Origin: Thermoplasmatota archaeon
GTDB lineage: Archaea; Thermoplasmatota; Thermoplasmata; Thermoplasmatales; Thermoplasmataceae
Direction: 5' to 3'
Length of the DNA stretch: 45,799 nucleotides
Assembly: GCA_023379845.1 (NCBI GenBank)
Contig: JAMCPG010000042.1
Coordinates: forward strand, 83,203 to 129,001
Positions 1-8,748 of this stretch are shown here, piece by piece. The position numbers and the translations under genes are program-made. Numbering within the stretch: the first letter of the stretch is position 1; every line of letters begins with the position of its first letter. The notes under the pieces are model-generated. The model worked only from the letters and a program-made list of their open reading frames with translations, made no database searches and had not been told where the DNA came from.

Positions 1-1004
1 AAGTTTCTTTCTATTATGCCCACATTTGTAACATTGCTCAGAGCCTTCCTTATCTCTTCTGTCGGGTATGGACGGTACCATCTTAATTTAAGGAAACCGA
101 CCTTTTTGCCTTCCTTTCTCATCTCGTGAGCAACTGATCTTGCCACTACTGCGGCACTTCCCATTCCAACCAGTACCGTGTCTGCATCCTCGACATTTGT
201 CTCTTCTATGAAAGGATTCTCATAATCGGAGTGGAATATGTTGTTATACTCCTCATACGCCGAATAGATTACCTTCTTGGATCTCTTTGCTGCCTCGTAG
301 TTCTGCCTTCTCAACTCCATCACCCAATCTTCGTTTACCTGGGGTGCAATAGAAACAGGGTTATCGGGATGCATTCTCCTGTTGCCGAGATCATAGGCAG
401 GCAGGAAATCACGCACAGCTTCCTTCGTAGGAACTCGAACCATGTGCTGTGAATGCGTGAGGTATCCACCATCCATTGCAACTGCCGCAGGCATCCTTAC
501 CTTCGGATCTTCTGCCACCCTGTATGCAATCAAAGTTGAATCCAGGGCTTCCTGAGCTGTTGAGGCCCATCCAATTATCCATCCAAGATCCCTTACAAGC
601 AGTGCATCATTATGCTCTACACCAAAAGCTCCAGGATCGTCCAATGCTCTGTTTCCTACAAGTGCCACTAGAGGCAGCCTGTCAGTTGCAGTAACGCCTA
701 TGGACTCCATGGCATACAACCATCCAACGCCGCTACTTCCAACGAACGCTCTTGCACCGACAGAAGAAGCATGTTTGCCGATTTCAAATTGTGAGTGCTC
801 TCCATCAGCAACAATGTACTCAGCGTCTAGTTCGCCATTTGCTATGAACTTTGCAAGCCTATCCATAACGCCAGTATATGGTCTGATTGGATATGCAGCA
901 AAGACATCCACGTCGACCAGCTTAACAGCCTCAGCGACTGCATCCGTTCCAGTCATCAACTCTTCGCGATCAAATACAGATTTTGCTTCCTGTTTAACAA
1001 CCAT
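1..1004 (-). CDS. porA: Pyruvate:ferredoxin oxidoreductase alpha subunit, N-terminal 334 residues (cut by window edge)
   Basis: This is the alpha subunit of a 2-oxoacid:ferredoxin oxidoreductase, which with the beta subunit binds thiamine diphosphate and oxidises pyruvate plus CoA to acetyl-CoA, CO2 and reduced ferredoxin in the cytoplasm. The translation begins MVVKQEAKSVFDREELMTG and carries the N-terminal POR domain with AAYPIRPYTGVMDRLA and ADGEHSQFE, followed by the middle and C-terminal transketolase-like domains (LVGMGSAAVVARSVAHEMR, then KLRWYRPYPTEEIRKAL). It runs off the window at VGIIERN, where the family normally continues for about 65-70 residues. The start lies one base beyond the stop of the gamma-delta gene, so the two are co-transcribed and probably translationally coupled. 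A C-terminal piece of porA lies at the other end of the window (45700-45799). Confidence 0.93.
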   Translation of the reverse strand, partial: MVVKQEAKSVFDREELMTGTDAVAEAVKLVDVDVFAAYPIRPYTGVMDRLAKFIANGELDAEYIVADGEHSQFEIGKHASSVGARAFVGSSGVGWLYAMESIGVTATDRLPLVALVGNRALDDPGAFGVEHNDALLVRDLGWIIGWASTAQEALDSTLIAYRVAEDPKVRMPAAVAMDGGYLTHSQHMVRVPTKEAVRDFLPAYDLGNRRMHPDNPVSIAPQVNEDWVMELRRQNYEAAKRSKKVIYSAYEEYNNIFHSDYENPFIEETNVEDADTVLVGMGSAAVVARSVAHEMRKEGKKVGFLKLRWYRPYPTEEIRKALSNVTNVGIIERN

Positions 1005-1005
1005 T

Positions 1006-2184
1006 TTATTTCACCACTCCCTTCTTGTAAGGCTTAGGAGTCTCAACCTTAGCAACCGTGTTTCCCTTTCCGGTTACAGGGCTTGGCATAAGTCTATCCT
1101 TGCCTTTCTTGTCTTCAGCCCACTTAACGTACTTCTCGGGATCCTTTTTGTACAAGACATATGGCGAATCCTGATTTTCAAACTTCATTTCATCAACCAT
1201 CACAATACAATCCTCAACAGGACATACTTCAGCACATCGGCCACAGCCTGTACAATATTCATAATTCACGTCATAAAGACCTTCAGTAGTAGGATCAAAT
1301 ACCTCATCCGGGCAGTCGTACCAGCAGAGTGTACACTTTGTACATATATCGAATCTGACAACAGGCCTCTGCGTCTTGCTTGTTCCACGCTTGAAATCCG
1401 GGTTTCTATTCTGCCCTCTCGGACCCATCTGGAAACCTCTTTTGACGCCCTTTACATATACTCCCTCATCGAAATTCTTCCATCCTGGAAGAATGGGCTT
1501 TGGATAGGGCCAGTCAATTCCTTCTCCGGGATTTACTGTTGAAACCTTGACTTCCTCGTATGCCTTCCTTGCTGCAGCGGCCTTTTCCTTGCTCTTGTAT
1601 TTTGTGGCAACATAGTCTGCAACAGTATCAATGGTGGTAATTTCAGGTGCCACTTTGGCTAGTGCACCGAGTATTCTGACATCCGTCATGTCATCCTTGA
1701 AGTACCAAAGGCCCGCAAAACTGGCCTCTCCTGGTAGTATTGCCAACCTGTACGGAAACTTCTTTTTCTCCATCTCTGCCACGAGATCTCCAGGTTTCCG
1801 GTTGCTTACAATTATCATTACACCATCTTTCACAATCTTTTCATTAATCGGCCTAATTCCATATCCACCCCAGGGCTCGAGTCCCTTCACCATGGTGTCG
1901 TCTAGAACGACAACGACCTCAGCTTCAGTAATATCCATGGATGCGCTTGCTTCTGCCTCAAGATCCTCTTCAGAGAGATCCTTAGAAAAATAGGCGAAAT
2001 TTGCGCATGGTATACCGTTTCTCTGTGGATCATCGCTGTACCTGCCGTTTGAAAAAGCAGTCTTCCCATCCTTATGGGCAGCGTATACAATATCCCCAGA
2101 AATATGGTAAGCCAATGTTTTCTGGAATATTCCACGATAATTCACCTCTAGTCTTATTAAATGCGGTTTTTGAGTTTGCATCAT
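1006..2184 (-). CDS. Pyruvate:ferredoxin oxidoreductase gamma-delta fusion
   Basis: The gamma subunit (POR gamma domain, about residues 10-190) and the delta ferredoxin subunit (about 270-345) are fused in one 392-residue protein; in many archaea they are separate genes. The delta part has two [4Fe-4S] binding motifs, C281-x2-C284-x2-C287-x3-C291P and C311-x2-C314-x2-C317-x3-C321P, which carry electrons from the TPP site to external ferredoxin. A linker of about 80 residues and a Lys/Pro-rich tail are extra to the separate subunits. It is the first gene of the operon porGD-porA(-porB). A GAGG-type ribosome binding site precedes the ATG by about seven bases; a second ATG follows immediately and could equally serve. 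Gamma-delta identity is firm; the substrate (pyruvate rather than another 2-oxoacid) is inferred. Confidence 0.92.
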   Translation of the reverse strand: MMQTQKPHLIRLEVNYRGIFQKTLAYHISGDIVYAAHKDGKTAFSNGRYSDDPQRNGIPCANFAYFSKDLSEEDLEAEASASMDITEAEVVVVLDDTMVKGLEPWGGYGIRPINEKIVKDGVMIIVSNRKPGDLVAEMEKKKFPYRLAILPGEASFAGLWYFKDDMTDVRILGALAKVAPEITTIDTVADYVATKYKSKEKAAAARKAYEEVKVSTVNPGEGIDWPYPKPILPGWKNFDEGVYVKGVKRGFQMGPRGQNRNPDFKRGTSKTQRPVVRFDICTKCTLCWYDCPDEVFDPTTEGLYDVNYEYCTGCGRCAEVCPVEDCIVMVDEMKFENQDSPYVLYKKDPEKYVKWAEDKKGKDRLMPSPVTGKGNTVAKVETPKPYKKGVVK

Positions 2185-2967
2185 GCTTACTCCTCTATCT
2201 TACACAACTAACTAAATCTTAACTACTTTTGTTTGAACGTGTTCAAACTTTAAACGATTTAAATTGATAAGATGGTATTTCCAGCCAAAAAATGACAGAG
2301 CTAATGACCTCAAGGAAGAAGAATAGCTATTAAACGATGCAAGATGATGATCTGATTCAAATTATACAGCTAGTATCTAAACAGTGATAATTCAGTAATT
2401 TTTTAGTTCGTTAAACAATAATGAAAAAGAATTCAAAAGCAAACAATTTTCAGTCAAACGATCGCTGCAGCAGAAATAAATCGTTCATGCATGTTATACG
2501 ATCTCAACATTCAATCTCAACTTATTCAAAAGAGAAAATTTTCCCATTTTGAACAACCACCAAGAAAAAGTACAAAAATACTTTGTACCAAGACCTTTGC
2601 AAACTAAAGTTAAAAGATTTAGTAGGTGACACTCTACATTAGTTATTTACCATAAAAATGCAGAGAAGATTCAATCACCTGCTTTATTTACTGACACTCT
2701 GGATAGTCAATACAACAAAAACTCTGCATATTATAACACATCAAGTGAACAATTCTTTTATTTTAACAATCGGGTTCGCTGAGAAATGCATTAACTCATT
2801 GCAAAAAAGCAGCCAATTAGGCAGCAATTCAATATAATGGCTATCTAAAAGTGGCAAAATTAAATGAGATTGGCTTTTAAATGGTATTTAAGCAAATTTT
2901 GCACAGGAGCAAAAAAGTATAAAATATAACTATGTGAATATATTTTTTAAACCAGAACGTAAGGAGT
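2185..2967. other. Long AT-rich non-coding region between the divergent POR operon and the OFA-type transporter
   Basis: No convincing gene is visible in these 783 bases. The stretch is much richer in A and T than the flanking genes. It holds the POR promoter and palindrome on the left, and a probable transporter promoter on the right (TTTTAAATGGTATTTAAG near 2875-2892 and TATAAAATATAA near 2919-2930). Inside are a perfect 7-base inverted repeat with 5-base spacer (2570-2576 and 2582-2588), a direct repeat of TGACACTCT (2627-2635 and 2692-2700) and an 8-base inverted repeat around the transporter promoter (2854-2861 and 2895-2902). Its length may reflect complex regulation, a decayed gene, an unrecognised small RNA or an origin-like region; the sequence does not decide. 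Confidence 0.6.
2231..2248. promoter_or_regulatory. Perfect palindrome (operator candidate) in the POR promoter
   Basis: GTTTGAAC-GT-GTTCAAAC is a perfect 8-base inverted repeat with a 2-base centre, ending about 46 bases before the porGD start. On the minus strand TATA-like boxes (ATTTAAAT and TTTAAAG, about 2249-2263) lie just upstream, so the palindrome covers the expected transcription start. This position suits a dimeric repressor. The cognate regulator is unknown. Confidence 0.55.
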
Positions 2968-4542
2968 GTGTTTAATATAGTTGAAAATAACGTAGGAAGT
3001 TCGGTTGGAACTATAAAATCGCCATATGGGTCCTATCGTCTAATAAAGGACAAGAACGGTAGGCAGTATAGGGTTGGAGAACGACCGGAAGACGTTACGA
3101 AGAAAATTCTGGGCTATAGAATAGGTAGAAGGACGATGGTTCTTGGGGCTTGGATGTGTTTCTTCTTTGGTAGTGTTCTGGAATACGGCTGGGGGGCTGC
3201 CTCCACGCTTGTTATTTCCCACTATCATTGGTCTACCGTTGAGGGATTCTTCAATTATACTGTATATGTATTGTTTGAAGCAACAGTAGCTGCATATATA
3301 TTTTCTCGTTTAAGGGAAAAAGGACTCCTCTCCCTGAGGCGAATGCTCTGGATGGGATCGGCACTGCTTATAATTGCTTATATAATCTTCGCTAACTCAT
3401 TTTCCCCATGGATCTCTTACGTCGGATATGCAATGATAGGCGGGCTTGCCTCTGGTCTCGGATACGCTGCTGGCGGTGGAGTAATTACAAAATGGTTTCC
3501 AGACAAGAGAGGTTGGAGGCTTGGGCTTGCGAATGGAGCATGGGCATATGGTGCGGTTCCATTTATTATAATCTACACAGATCCAAGCCTATTTTATCCC
3601 GGCGACTTCCAGTTCATCCTTTATATGACAGGTACGATCATAGCTGTTGGTCTTCTTGTTGCTTCATTCCTTGTTTGCGATGCTCCAAAGAACTGGTGGC
3701 CCGCTAGTGTCGATCCACTTGTAGTGGCCGCGGGCACTTCAAAGTCCAAGGAGCTTCAGGCAAACCCTCCTGCAGTTGCACAGTTTACGACTCAAGAATT
3801 TTTCGCAACCAGGCAGGGAAAGGCACAAATGGCTTCATTTACACTTGCTCTAGCGGCTTCACTTTTCAACGTCGCATTATACGCACCTTTCGGTGCAGCA
3901 ATGGGATTTGGAGGTGGTATAGCTTTTACTGTTGGTGCTGCTGGATTCGCCTTTACGGATGGTATAGGAAGACCAACACAGGGTTGGATATCATCGTTTA
4001 TAGGTAGAAGGAAAGCCGTTACTATTTTCTACTTACTGATGGGAATAGGAGGTCTGGGTGTCCTGGCTGCTGGATTGGCGCATCAGGCAATTATATGGGC
4101 AATACTGGCTGTGCTGACTGGCGCTGTTTCCGGTTCGTGCTTCGTATTTGACTGGCTGATTATTTCTGACTACTTTGGTGAGAACTACGTTGCTACTAAC
4201 TGGTCCGTTCCTTACATGCTGAAAGTCTTTGGAGGCGCATTTGGTGGGATAGGCGCAACAACCTTACTTGTTTTTATAAGCGGCTATGGATGGGGGGCGG
4301 TGCTTGGTACATACACAGGAATAGTGTCTTTAACTGATTTATCTTGGATAGTTGCATTCCTGATAGCAACCATATTTGCACTGGTTGCAGCTGCCCTTGT
4401 CTGGTTTTATGAGAAGAAGCCAACCATCGAAGAATACTATAAAGCGCGTCATAAACTTGGTTTACCGACACCTGCAAGAGGAGAACTGCAATCTTCTCCT
4501 GAATTAACCGAATCCAACGAAGCGGCCGGAGGTGCTAAATAA
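2968..4542 (+). CDS. MFS transporter, oxalate/formate antiporter (OFA) family
   Basis: A 524-residue polytopic membrane protein of the major facilitator superfamily with about 12 hydrophobic segments. After a polar N-terminal stretch of about 55 residues the first segment is MVLGAWMCFFFGSVLEYGWG; later ones include AMIGGLASGLGYAAGGGVITKWFPDKRG, the Gly-rich MFS motif with the cytoplasmic DKRG loop typical of OFA proteins. OFA members exchange or import small carboxylates; the substrate cannot be read here. The annotated start is GTG at 2968, with AAGGAG only one base before it, which is unusually close, so the start is uncertain; M57 is the next ATG but would remove conserved-looking sequence. 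The stop overlaps the ATG of the following small membrane gene by one base. Confidence 0.82.
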   Translation: MFNIVENNVGSSVGTIKSPYGSYRLIKDKNGRQYRVGERPEDVTKKILGYRIGRRTMVLGAWMCFFFGSVLEYGWGAASTLVISHYHWSTVEGFFNYTVYVLFEATVAAYIFSRLREKGLLSLRRMLWMGSALLIIAYIIFANSFSPWISYVGYAMIGGLASGLGYAAGGGVITKWFPDKRGWRLGLANGAWAYGAVPFIIIYTDPSLFYPGDFQFILYMTGTIIAVGLLVASFLVCDAPKNWWPASVDPLVVAAGTSKSKELQANPPAVAQFTTQEFFATRQGKAQMASFTLALAASLFNVALYAPFGAAMGFGGGIAFTVGAAGFAFTDGIGRPTQGWISSFIGRRKAVTIFYLLMGIGGLGVLAAGLAHQAIIWAILAVLTGAVSGSCFVFDWLIISDYFGENYVATNWSVPYMLKVFGGAFGGIGATTLLVFISGYGWGAVLGTYTGIVSLTDLSWIVAFLIATIFALVAAALVWFYEKKPTIEEYYKARHKLGLPTPARGELQSSPELTESNEAAGGAK

Positions 4543-4799
4543 TGGCAGAAAAACAATTAGAGGAAGGTTCTACGATCCATAAGGGTAAAGTAGATGTCTC
4601 GGACACTGTGATATATGTAATAGGTTTTGTCATGATAGGGATTGGTCTCCTGATCGGTATATTAGCCGTTACTAAGTCATCACAACTTATCATGGCACTT
4701 GGACTTGCTATTTTATGGATAGGCGTCCTGATTACATGGTTCAGCGGAGTAATAGGAAACAAAGTTATTCCTGAAGGTTTTGGCTCTAAGAAGCAGTAG
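4542..4799 (+). CDS. Small two-helix membrane protein coupled to the OFA transporter
   Basis: An 85-residue protein with two hydrophobic helices, about residues 20-43 (VIYVIGFVMIGIGLLIGILAV) and 49-70 (LIMALGLAILWIGVLITWF), joined by a short polar turn. I do not recognise the family. Its ATG shares the last base of the transporter's stop codon (TAATG), so translation is coupled and the two proteins are probably made together. An accessory or stabilising subunit of the carrier is the natural inference but nothing in the sequence proves it. A T-rich stretch follows the stop (from about 4826), compatible with transcription termination. Confidence 0.72.
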   Translation: MAEKQLEEGSTIHKGKVDVSDTVIYVIGFVMIGIGLLIGILAVTKSSQLIMALGLAILWIGVLITWFSGVIGNKVIPEGFGSKKQ

Positions 4800-4948
4800 T
4801 ATTTCCGCGTGCACTATTTATTACCTTTTTTATTTTTGTCATTTTTAATTTCTCAGAATTATGTGTTTATGCTCTTGATTGTTCTACATATTCCAAAACC
4901 TCAAATATCTATGCTTAAAGCTTAAATAAAAAGCCAAGTTCCGGAACC

Positions 4949-5887
4949 GTGGAAACACAGTACGAGCAGATATACAAGAAACAGCACTATTCCCTGGTCG
5001 GGAAGCACTCAGCGGTAAAGGTCTGCCACTGGACTAAAAGCGAGCTCAGGGGCGGTGAAGGATGCTATAAGGGAACATTCTATGGTATAAAGTCACACCA
5101 GTGTGTTCAAATGACTCCTGCGGTTTCATCCTGTACAGAGAACTGCTCATTCTGCTGGCGTTTTCAGGGCTTTGATGGAATGCACATTTCTGATGAGGAC
5201 GATCCGGAATTTATTCTTGAAGAGAGCATCAAGGCACACAAGAAACTCCTGACAGGATTCAAGGGAAACCCGATGGTTTCAAAAGAGAAGTGGGAAGAAT
5301 CACAGGATCCAAAGCATATTGCAATATCGCTTACGGGCGAACCAACCCTATATAGTCGCCTTGGCGAATTCATCGCACTTGCCAGGAAGAGGGGAATTTC
5401 AACCTTCCTCGTGACCAATGGAACACTTCCGATGATCCTTGAAAAACTTGATCCTCTCCCGACACAGCTTTACGTCACGGTTGCCGGACCAACAAAAGCA
5501 ATATTCAACAGCGTTTTAAACCCGGCACTTGGTAACGCATGGGAAAACTTCAACAGGACATTGGATCTGCTCCCCTCACTAAATACAAGGAAAGTGGTCA
5601 GGCATACACTTGTCAAGGATGTCAACTTTCCATATCTGGAAGAGTACACGGCAATGGACAGGCGGGCTGATCCAGACTTCATCGAGTCAAAAGGATACGT
5701 ACATGTAGGAGCGTCCATAGCAAACCTCAGCCAGGACAATATGCCCTCACATGATTCAATAGTTGACTTCTCCAGAAAATTAGCTGCAAACCTTGGCTAC
5801 GTTTACACAGCCGAGCGAAGGGAGAGCAGGGTTTCACTTATTAGCAAGGATCCATCCAAGGCGAAGATCGATTTTTCCGCCATATAA
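4949..5887 (+). CDS. taw1: S-adenosylmethionine-dependent tRNA 4-demethylwyosine synthase (Taw1/TYW1)
   Basis: A radical SAM enzyme that condenses N1-methylguanosine-37 of tRNA-Phe with pyruvate carbons to make the tricyclic 4-demethylwyosine. The radical SAM motif is C62-x3-C66-x2-C69 (CTENCSFCWRF), and three further cysteines, C26, C39 and C52, are placed where archaeal TYW1 binds its second iron-sulfur cluster. ISLTGEPTLY is the family's GEP-type SAM-binding motif and FLVTNGTLP follows. Length (312) is normal for archaeal Taw1. The start is GTG, with a TATA-like CTTAAATAA about 25 bases upstream (4921-4929), so the message is probably leaderless. The gene stands alone, with an acyl-CoA dehydrogenase downstream under its own promoter. 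Confidence 0.93.
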   Translation: METQYEQIYKKQHYSLVGKHSAVKVCHWTKSELRGGEGCYKGTFYGIKSHQCVQMTPAVSSCTENCSFCWRFQGFDGMHISDEDDPEFILEESIKAHKKLLTGFKGNPMVSKEKWEESQDPKHIAISLTGEPTLYSRLGEFIALARKRGISTFLVTNGTLPMILEKLDPLPTQLYVTVAGPTKAIFNSVLNPALGNAWENFNRTLDLLPSLNTRKVVRHTLVKDVNFPYLEEYTAMDRRADPDFIESKGYVHVGASIANLSQDNMPSHDSIVDFSRKLAANLGYVYTAERRESRVSLISKDPSKAKIDFSAI

Positions 5888-5934
5888 ATGGCGGTCAGAT
5901 ATTATAAAACCTAAGCATCATGATCTGAAGAAAT

Positions 5935-7122
5935 ATGCTGGATTATTCTTTTAGTGATGAAGAGGAGCTTCTCAGGGAAACCGCAAGGGAATTCTGTGAA
6001 CGCGAAATTACGCCCAAAATAAAGCAGATGATGCATGACAGAAAGATGCCTTCCTCTATCTGGAAGGCAATGGCAAAAATGAACTTTCTCGGAATGAACG
6101 TGCCTGGCGAGTATGGTGGGATGGGAGCCGATCCTATCTCGACAGCGATTGTTGCGGAGGAGATATCCAGGGCTGATCCTACTGCCTCAATACCGGTCCT
6201 TTTCCTGGTGGATAATGCATGGTCATACCTCATCTCGAGATACGGAACACCTGACCTGAAGGCAGAACTTTTGCCTAAGGTAGTCAGAGGGGAAAGGATC
6301 GTCGGGATCGCGTCCACAGAGCCAAACTATGGTTCGGATATAGGATCAATGAAATCTTACGCAACAGAGAAGAATGGGAATTATCTTGCGACAGGCGAGA
6401 AGTCATACATCAGTCTTGTAAGGGATATAGCAGAGACGGGTGGCGGTTTTGTCACTGTCCTGAAAACTGATGTCAGGAAGAAGACGGATGGTGTCTCCCT
6501 CTTCTACATGCCTTATGACAAATCATTTGATGTGACATATCTGGAGGAGATGGGACGCGAAGGTTCCTCCTGGGCGGCTTTCAGGTTCAAGGACATAAAT
6601 TTACCAAAAGAATACATGCTTGGTACATTGAACGGCGGGTTCAAGATAATACATGAAGGATTTGAATTCGCACGCGGCCTGATATCAGTTATCTCAGCAG
6701 GAGCAGCTATAAAGTCCCTTGAGAATGGTGTGGAGTACATGAAGCAGAGGGATGCCTTCGGTCAACCAATTGTAAGGTTCCAGGGGCTGCAGTTCCAGCT
6801 TGCAGAACATGTAGCAAGGTTGGAGGCGGCAAGAAACATTGCTTACAAAGCTCTCTGGATGTATTCTGCCGAACAAAAATCTGGTCGTTTTACGCGGTTC
6901 CAGGTAAGCAAGGAGATCGCTATAGCAAAGCTTCTGACAACTACATGGGCATTTGATGCAATAAACGATGCACTTCAGTGGCAGGGTGCATTCGGTTATT
7001 CCAAGGAGTGCCCCGAAGAGTGGGCACTTAGGGGAATCAGGTCATTCCAGCTGGCCGAAGGATCGCGCGAGATCATGAAGGTCATCATAGCGAGGGAGAC
7101 TGTCGGCAAGGAGAATATGTAA
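5935..7122 (+). CDS. Acyl-CoA dehydrogenase (stand-alone)
   Basis: A full-length 395-residue flavoprotein of the acyl-CoA dehydrogenase family, which forms a 2,3-double bond in acyl-CoA using FAD and passes electrons to electron-transfer flavoprotein. N-terminal helical domain about 1-120 (GMNVPGEYGGMGADP), central beta domain with ASTEPNYGSDI in place of the usual TEPxxGSD, and C-terminal helical domain with QRDAFGQPIVRFQGLQFQLA and the end motif LAEGSREIMKVIIAR. E375 in AEGS occupies the position of the catalytic glutamate of the YEGT motif. A TATA-like TATTATAAAA lies about 30 bases before the ATG, so it is probably leaderless. It is separate from the second ACAD cluster at 14518-16685. 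Chain-length or branched-chain specificity cannot be read. Confidence 0.93.
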   Translation: MLDYSFSDEEELLRETAREFCEREITPKIKQMMHDRKMPSSIWKAMAKMNFLGMNVPGEYGGMGADPISTAIVAEEISRADPTASIPVLFLVDNAWSYLISRYGTPDLKAELLPKVVRGERIVGIASTEPNYGSDIGSMKSYATEKNGNYLATGEKSYISLVRDIAETGGGFVTVLKTDVRKKTDGVSLFYMPYDKSFDVTYLEEMGREGSSWAAFRFKDINLPKEYMLGTLNGGFKIIHEGFEFARGLISVISAGAAIKSLENGVEYMKQRDAFGQPIVRFQGLQFQLAEHVARLEAARNIAYKALWMYSAEQKSGRFTRFQVSKEIAIAKLLTTTWAFDAINDALQWQGAFGYSKECPEEWALRGIRSFQLAEGSREIMKVIIARETVGKENM

Positions 7123-7124
7123 AT

Positions 7125-8660
7125 TCACTCGTTCCTTTCATTTTTTAGTGTGTTGGTCAGGTGGAATGGATTCAGCAGATTAGTCAGGAAGGCAGAAAGA
7201 TCTTTCCACTGGATCTGTTTTGTCAGGAGGAGCACTCCTGTGAATACCAGGCCAGATGCTACTATGAGAGGAAGCAGTATAAATATCCTCTGCGGATCGA
7301 TATATTTAATGAACAGGAAAATGAAGAGTGCCTCAACAGCCGCAGGAACCAGTGGATAGAACGTCCTCAAGCTGAATGATATGTGTGATGTTCTGTACAG
7401 TGAGATTCTCAGCACGAGATAGAGGAAGAAGCTGGCAATGAGCGAGCTCACCCCGCCGCCAAAAGGGCCAAGCGACAGCGCCGTTATTCCAAATATGCTA
7501 CGTGGTATAAGTATCAGGTTCAGTGCAATGTTCATGACCAGGCTCGCTACTGTCAGCAGACCAACCGATTTTGCCTTGTTCTTTGCAATAAGCGCCGAAC
7601 TTGACGGTACCATGAGAACAACAAATAGTGCATTGATTGAAAGTATGGCCAGAATATCAGAGTATGGCACATATATAGCGCTGAAAATTCTCATGATATA
7701 ATAGCTGAGAAATAATGTCACAATGACAAAAGGAAGTATGAATATTACAACCAGGCGTTCGAATTCATTGGTCTGCCGGTTCAGATTCTTGATGTCGTTT
7801 TCTGAATGTAGCCTGGCAAGGATTGGCAAGAAGAAGGCAGTCATTGCCGTTCCCAGGCTGCTCAATATGAGTGCTATTTTTTGCGAAAGATAGAAGCCGC
7901 CGGTTGCAAAGTCTCCCCAGAAGAACTGTATTATGACCTTGTCAATGTTACCATTGACCGTGCCTATTATTGTCGCAAGCGACAGTGGAATAGCAATCTT
8001 CGTGTATTTCTTTATATAGGCCATGCTTATTTTCGAGAATTTCCAGGGCCTGCCAAGATTGTAGGAGATGACAAAATATGCAAAGTAAGAAAAGTCATAT
8101 GCTAGCGAAACGAAGATGGCAGCCATTGTCTCAGAAAGAATTCCTGGCTTTACAACCGCAATTATCCCAATGATTATGAACAGCGAGTTCCGGATGATTG
8201 CATCCGCTATAAGGGGGATTGCGAACTTAGCTGCCCTCATGTGAGATCTATGGTACGATTGCGGAAAAGAGCCGATACTTACGAAAAAGTAGTATGGAAT
8301 AAGGCCAAGAACTACCCAGTATTCGACGGAGAATTCAAATCCCCTGTGAAGGACATCTGTCCAGACAAGCAATGCGCAATAGGTTGCGACGGCGAATATG
8401 AACCCCAATACAAGCTTTATAAAGAGGTAATTAGAGTTAGCAGACCCCTCATCCTCGCCCGATGAAAGATATCTTACATATGCTGTCGAATACCCCATGT
8501 CTGTGAGGAAAGACATCACGCCGACAAACCCGATACCGAAGGAAAGTATGCCCCATGCTACAGGATAATACCTTGTGATGAAGTAAACGCCAACAAGACC
8601 GAATATACTATTCAGAAAATTCTGAACAACAAGAACCGGCGTCTTGGATGTAAACAACAA
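7125..8660 (-). CDS. MOP-superfamily flippase (polysaccharide/lipid-linked oligosaccharide exporter, Wzx-like)
   Basis: A 511-residue, very hydrophobic protein with about 12-14 membrane segments and the pattern of Wzx/O-antigen flippases: an N-terminal segment LVVQNFLNSIFGLVGVYFIT, an early Gly-rich helix pair, and two repeated six-helix halves. Such proteins flip lipid-linked sugars across the membrane, for glycolipids or protein N-glycosylation in archaea. The start appears to be TTG, followed by a second TTG; an A/T-rich TATA-like ATATTTATT lies about 26 bases before, consistent with a leaderless start, but ATG-less initiation lowers certainty. It diverges from rfcL through a shared 88-base promoter region. 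Its stop is two bases from that of the convergent acyl-CoA dehydrogenase. No glycosyltransferase is adjacent. Confidence 0.85.
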   Translation of the reverse strand: MLFTSKTPVLVVQNFLNSIFGLVGVYFITRYYPVAWGILSFGIGFVGVMSFLTDMGYSTAYVRYLSSGEDEGSANSNYLFIKLVLGFIFAVATYCALLVWTDVLHRGFEFSVEYWVVLGLIPYYFFVSIGSFPQSYHRSHMRAAKFAIPLIADAIIRNSLFIIIGIIAVVKPGILSETMAAIFVSLAYDFSYFAYFVISYNLGRPWKFSKISMAYIKKYTKIAIPLSLATIIGTVNGNIDKVIIQFFWGDFATGGFYLSQKIALILSSLGTAMTAFFLPILARLHSENDIKNLNRQTNEFERLVVIFILPFVIVTLFLSYYIMRIFSAIYVPYSDILAILSINALFVVLMVPSSSALIAKNKAKSVGLLTVASLVMNIALNLILIPRSIFGITALSLGPFGGGVSSLIASFFLYLVLRISLYRTSHISFSLRTFYPLVPAAVEALFIFLFIKYIDPQRIFILLPLIVASGLVFTGVLLLTKQIQWKDLSAFLTNLLNPFHLTNTLKNERNE

Positions 8661-8748
8661 GCCGGTATGTATAAAAGAGAATAAATATTATCATTGACTA
8701 TATCGCTGAACGAAGAAGAGCAATCTCTCTCTTCAGGAAGAATGCCGG
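8661..8748. promoter_or_regulatory. Shared divergent promoter region, flippase / rfcL
   Basis: The 88 bases hold TATAAAA and ATAAATATTA (about 8668-8691). Read leftwards the A/T-rich box is about 26 bases from the flippase TTG. Read rightwards it predicts a start near 8711, giving rfcL a leader of about 40 bases that contains AGGAAG (8735-8740) about nine bases before its ATG. Confidence 0.45.

Noticed and set aside
700-1542. 280-codon plus-strand open frame opposite porA and porGD
   Set aside because: It is the shadow of two strongly conserved minus-strand genes.
2339-2400. GATGATGA resembling a C box of a C/D small RNA
   Set aside because: No correctly spaced D box (CTGA) or terminal stem was found; the CTGA present is only a few bases away.
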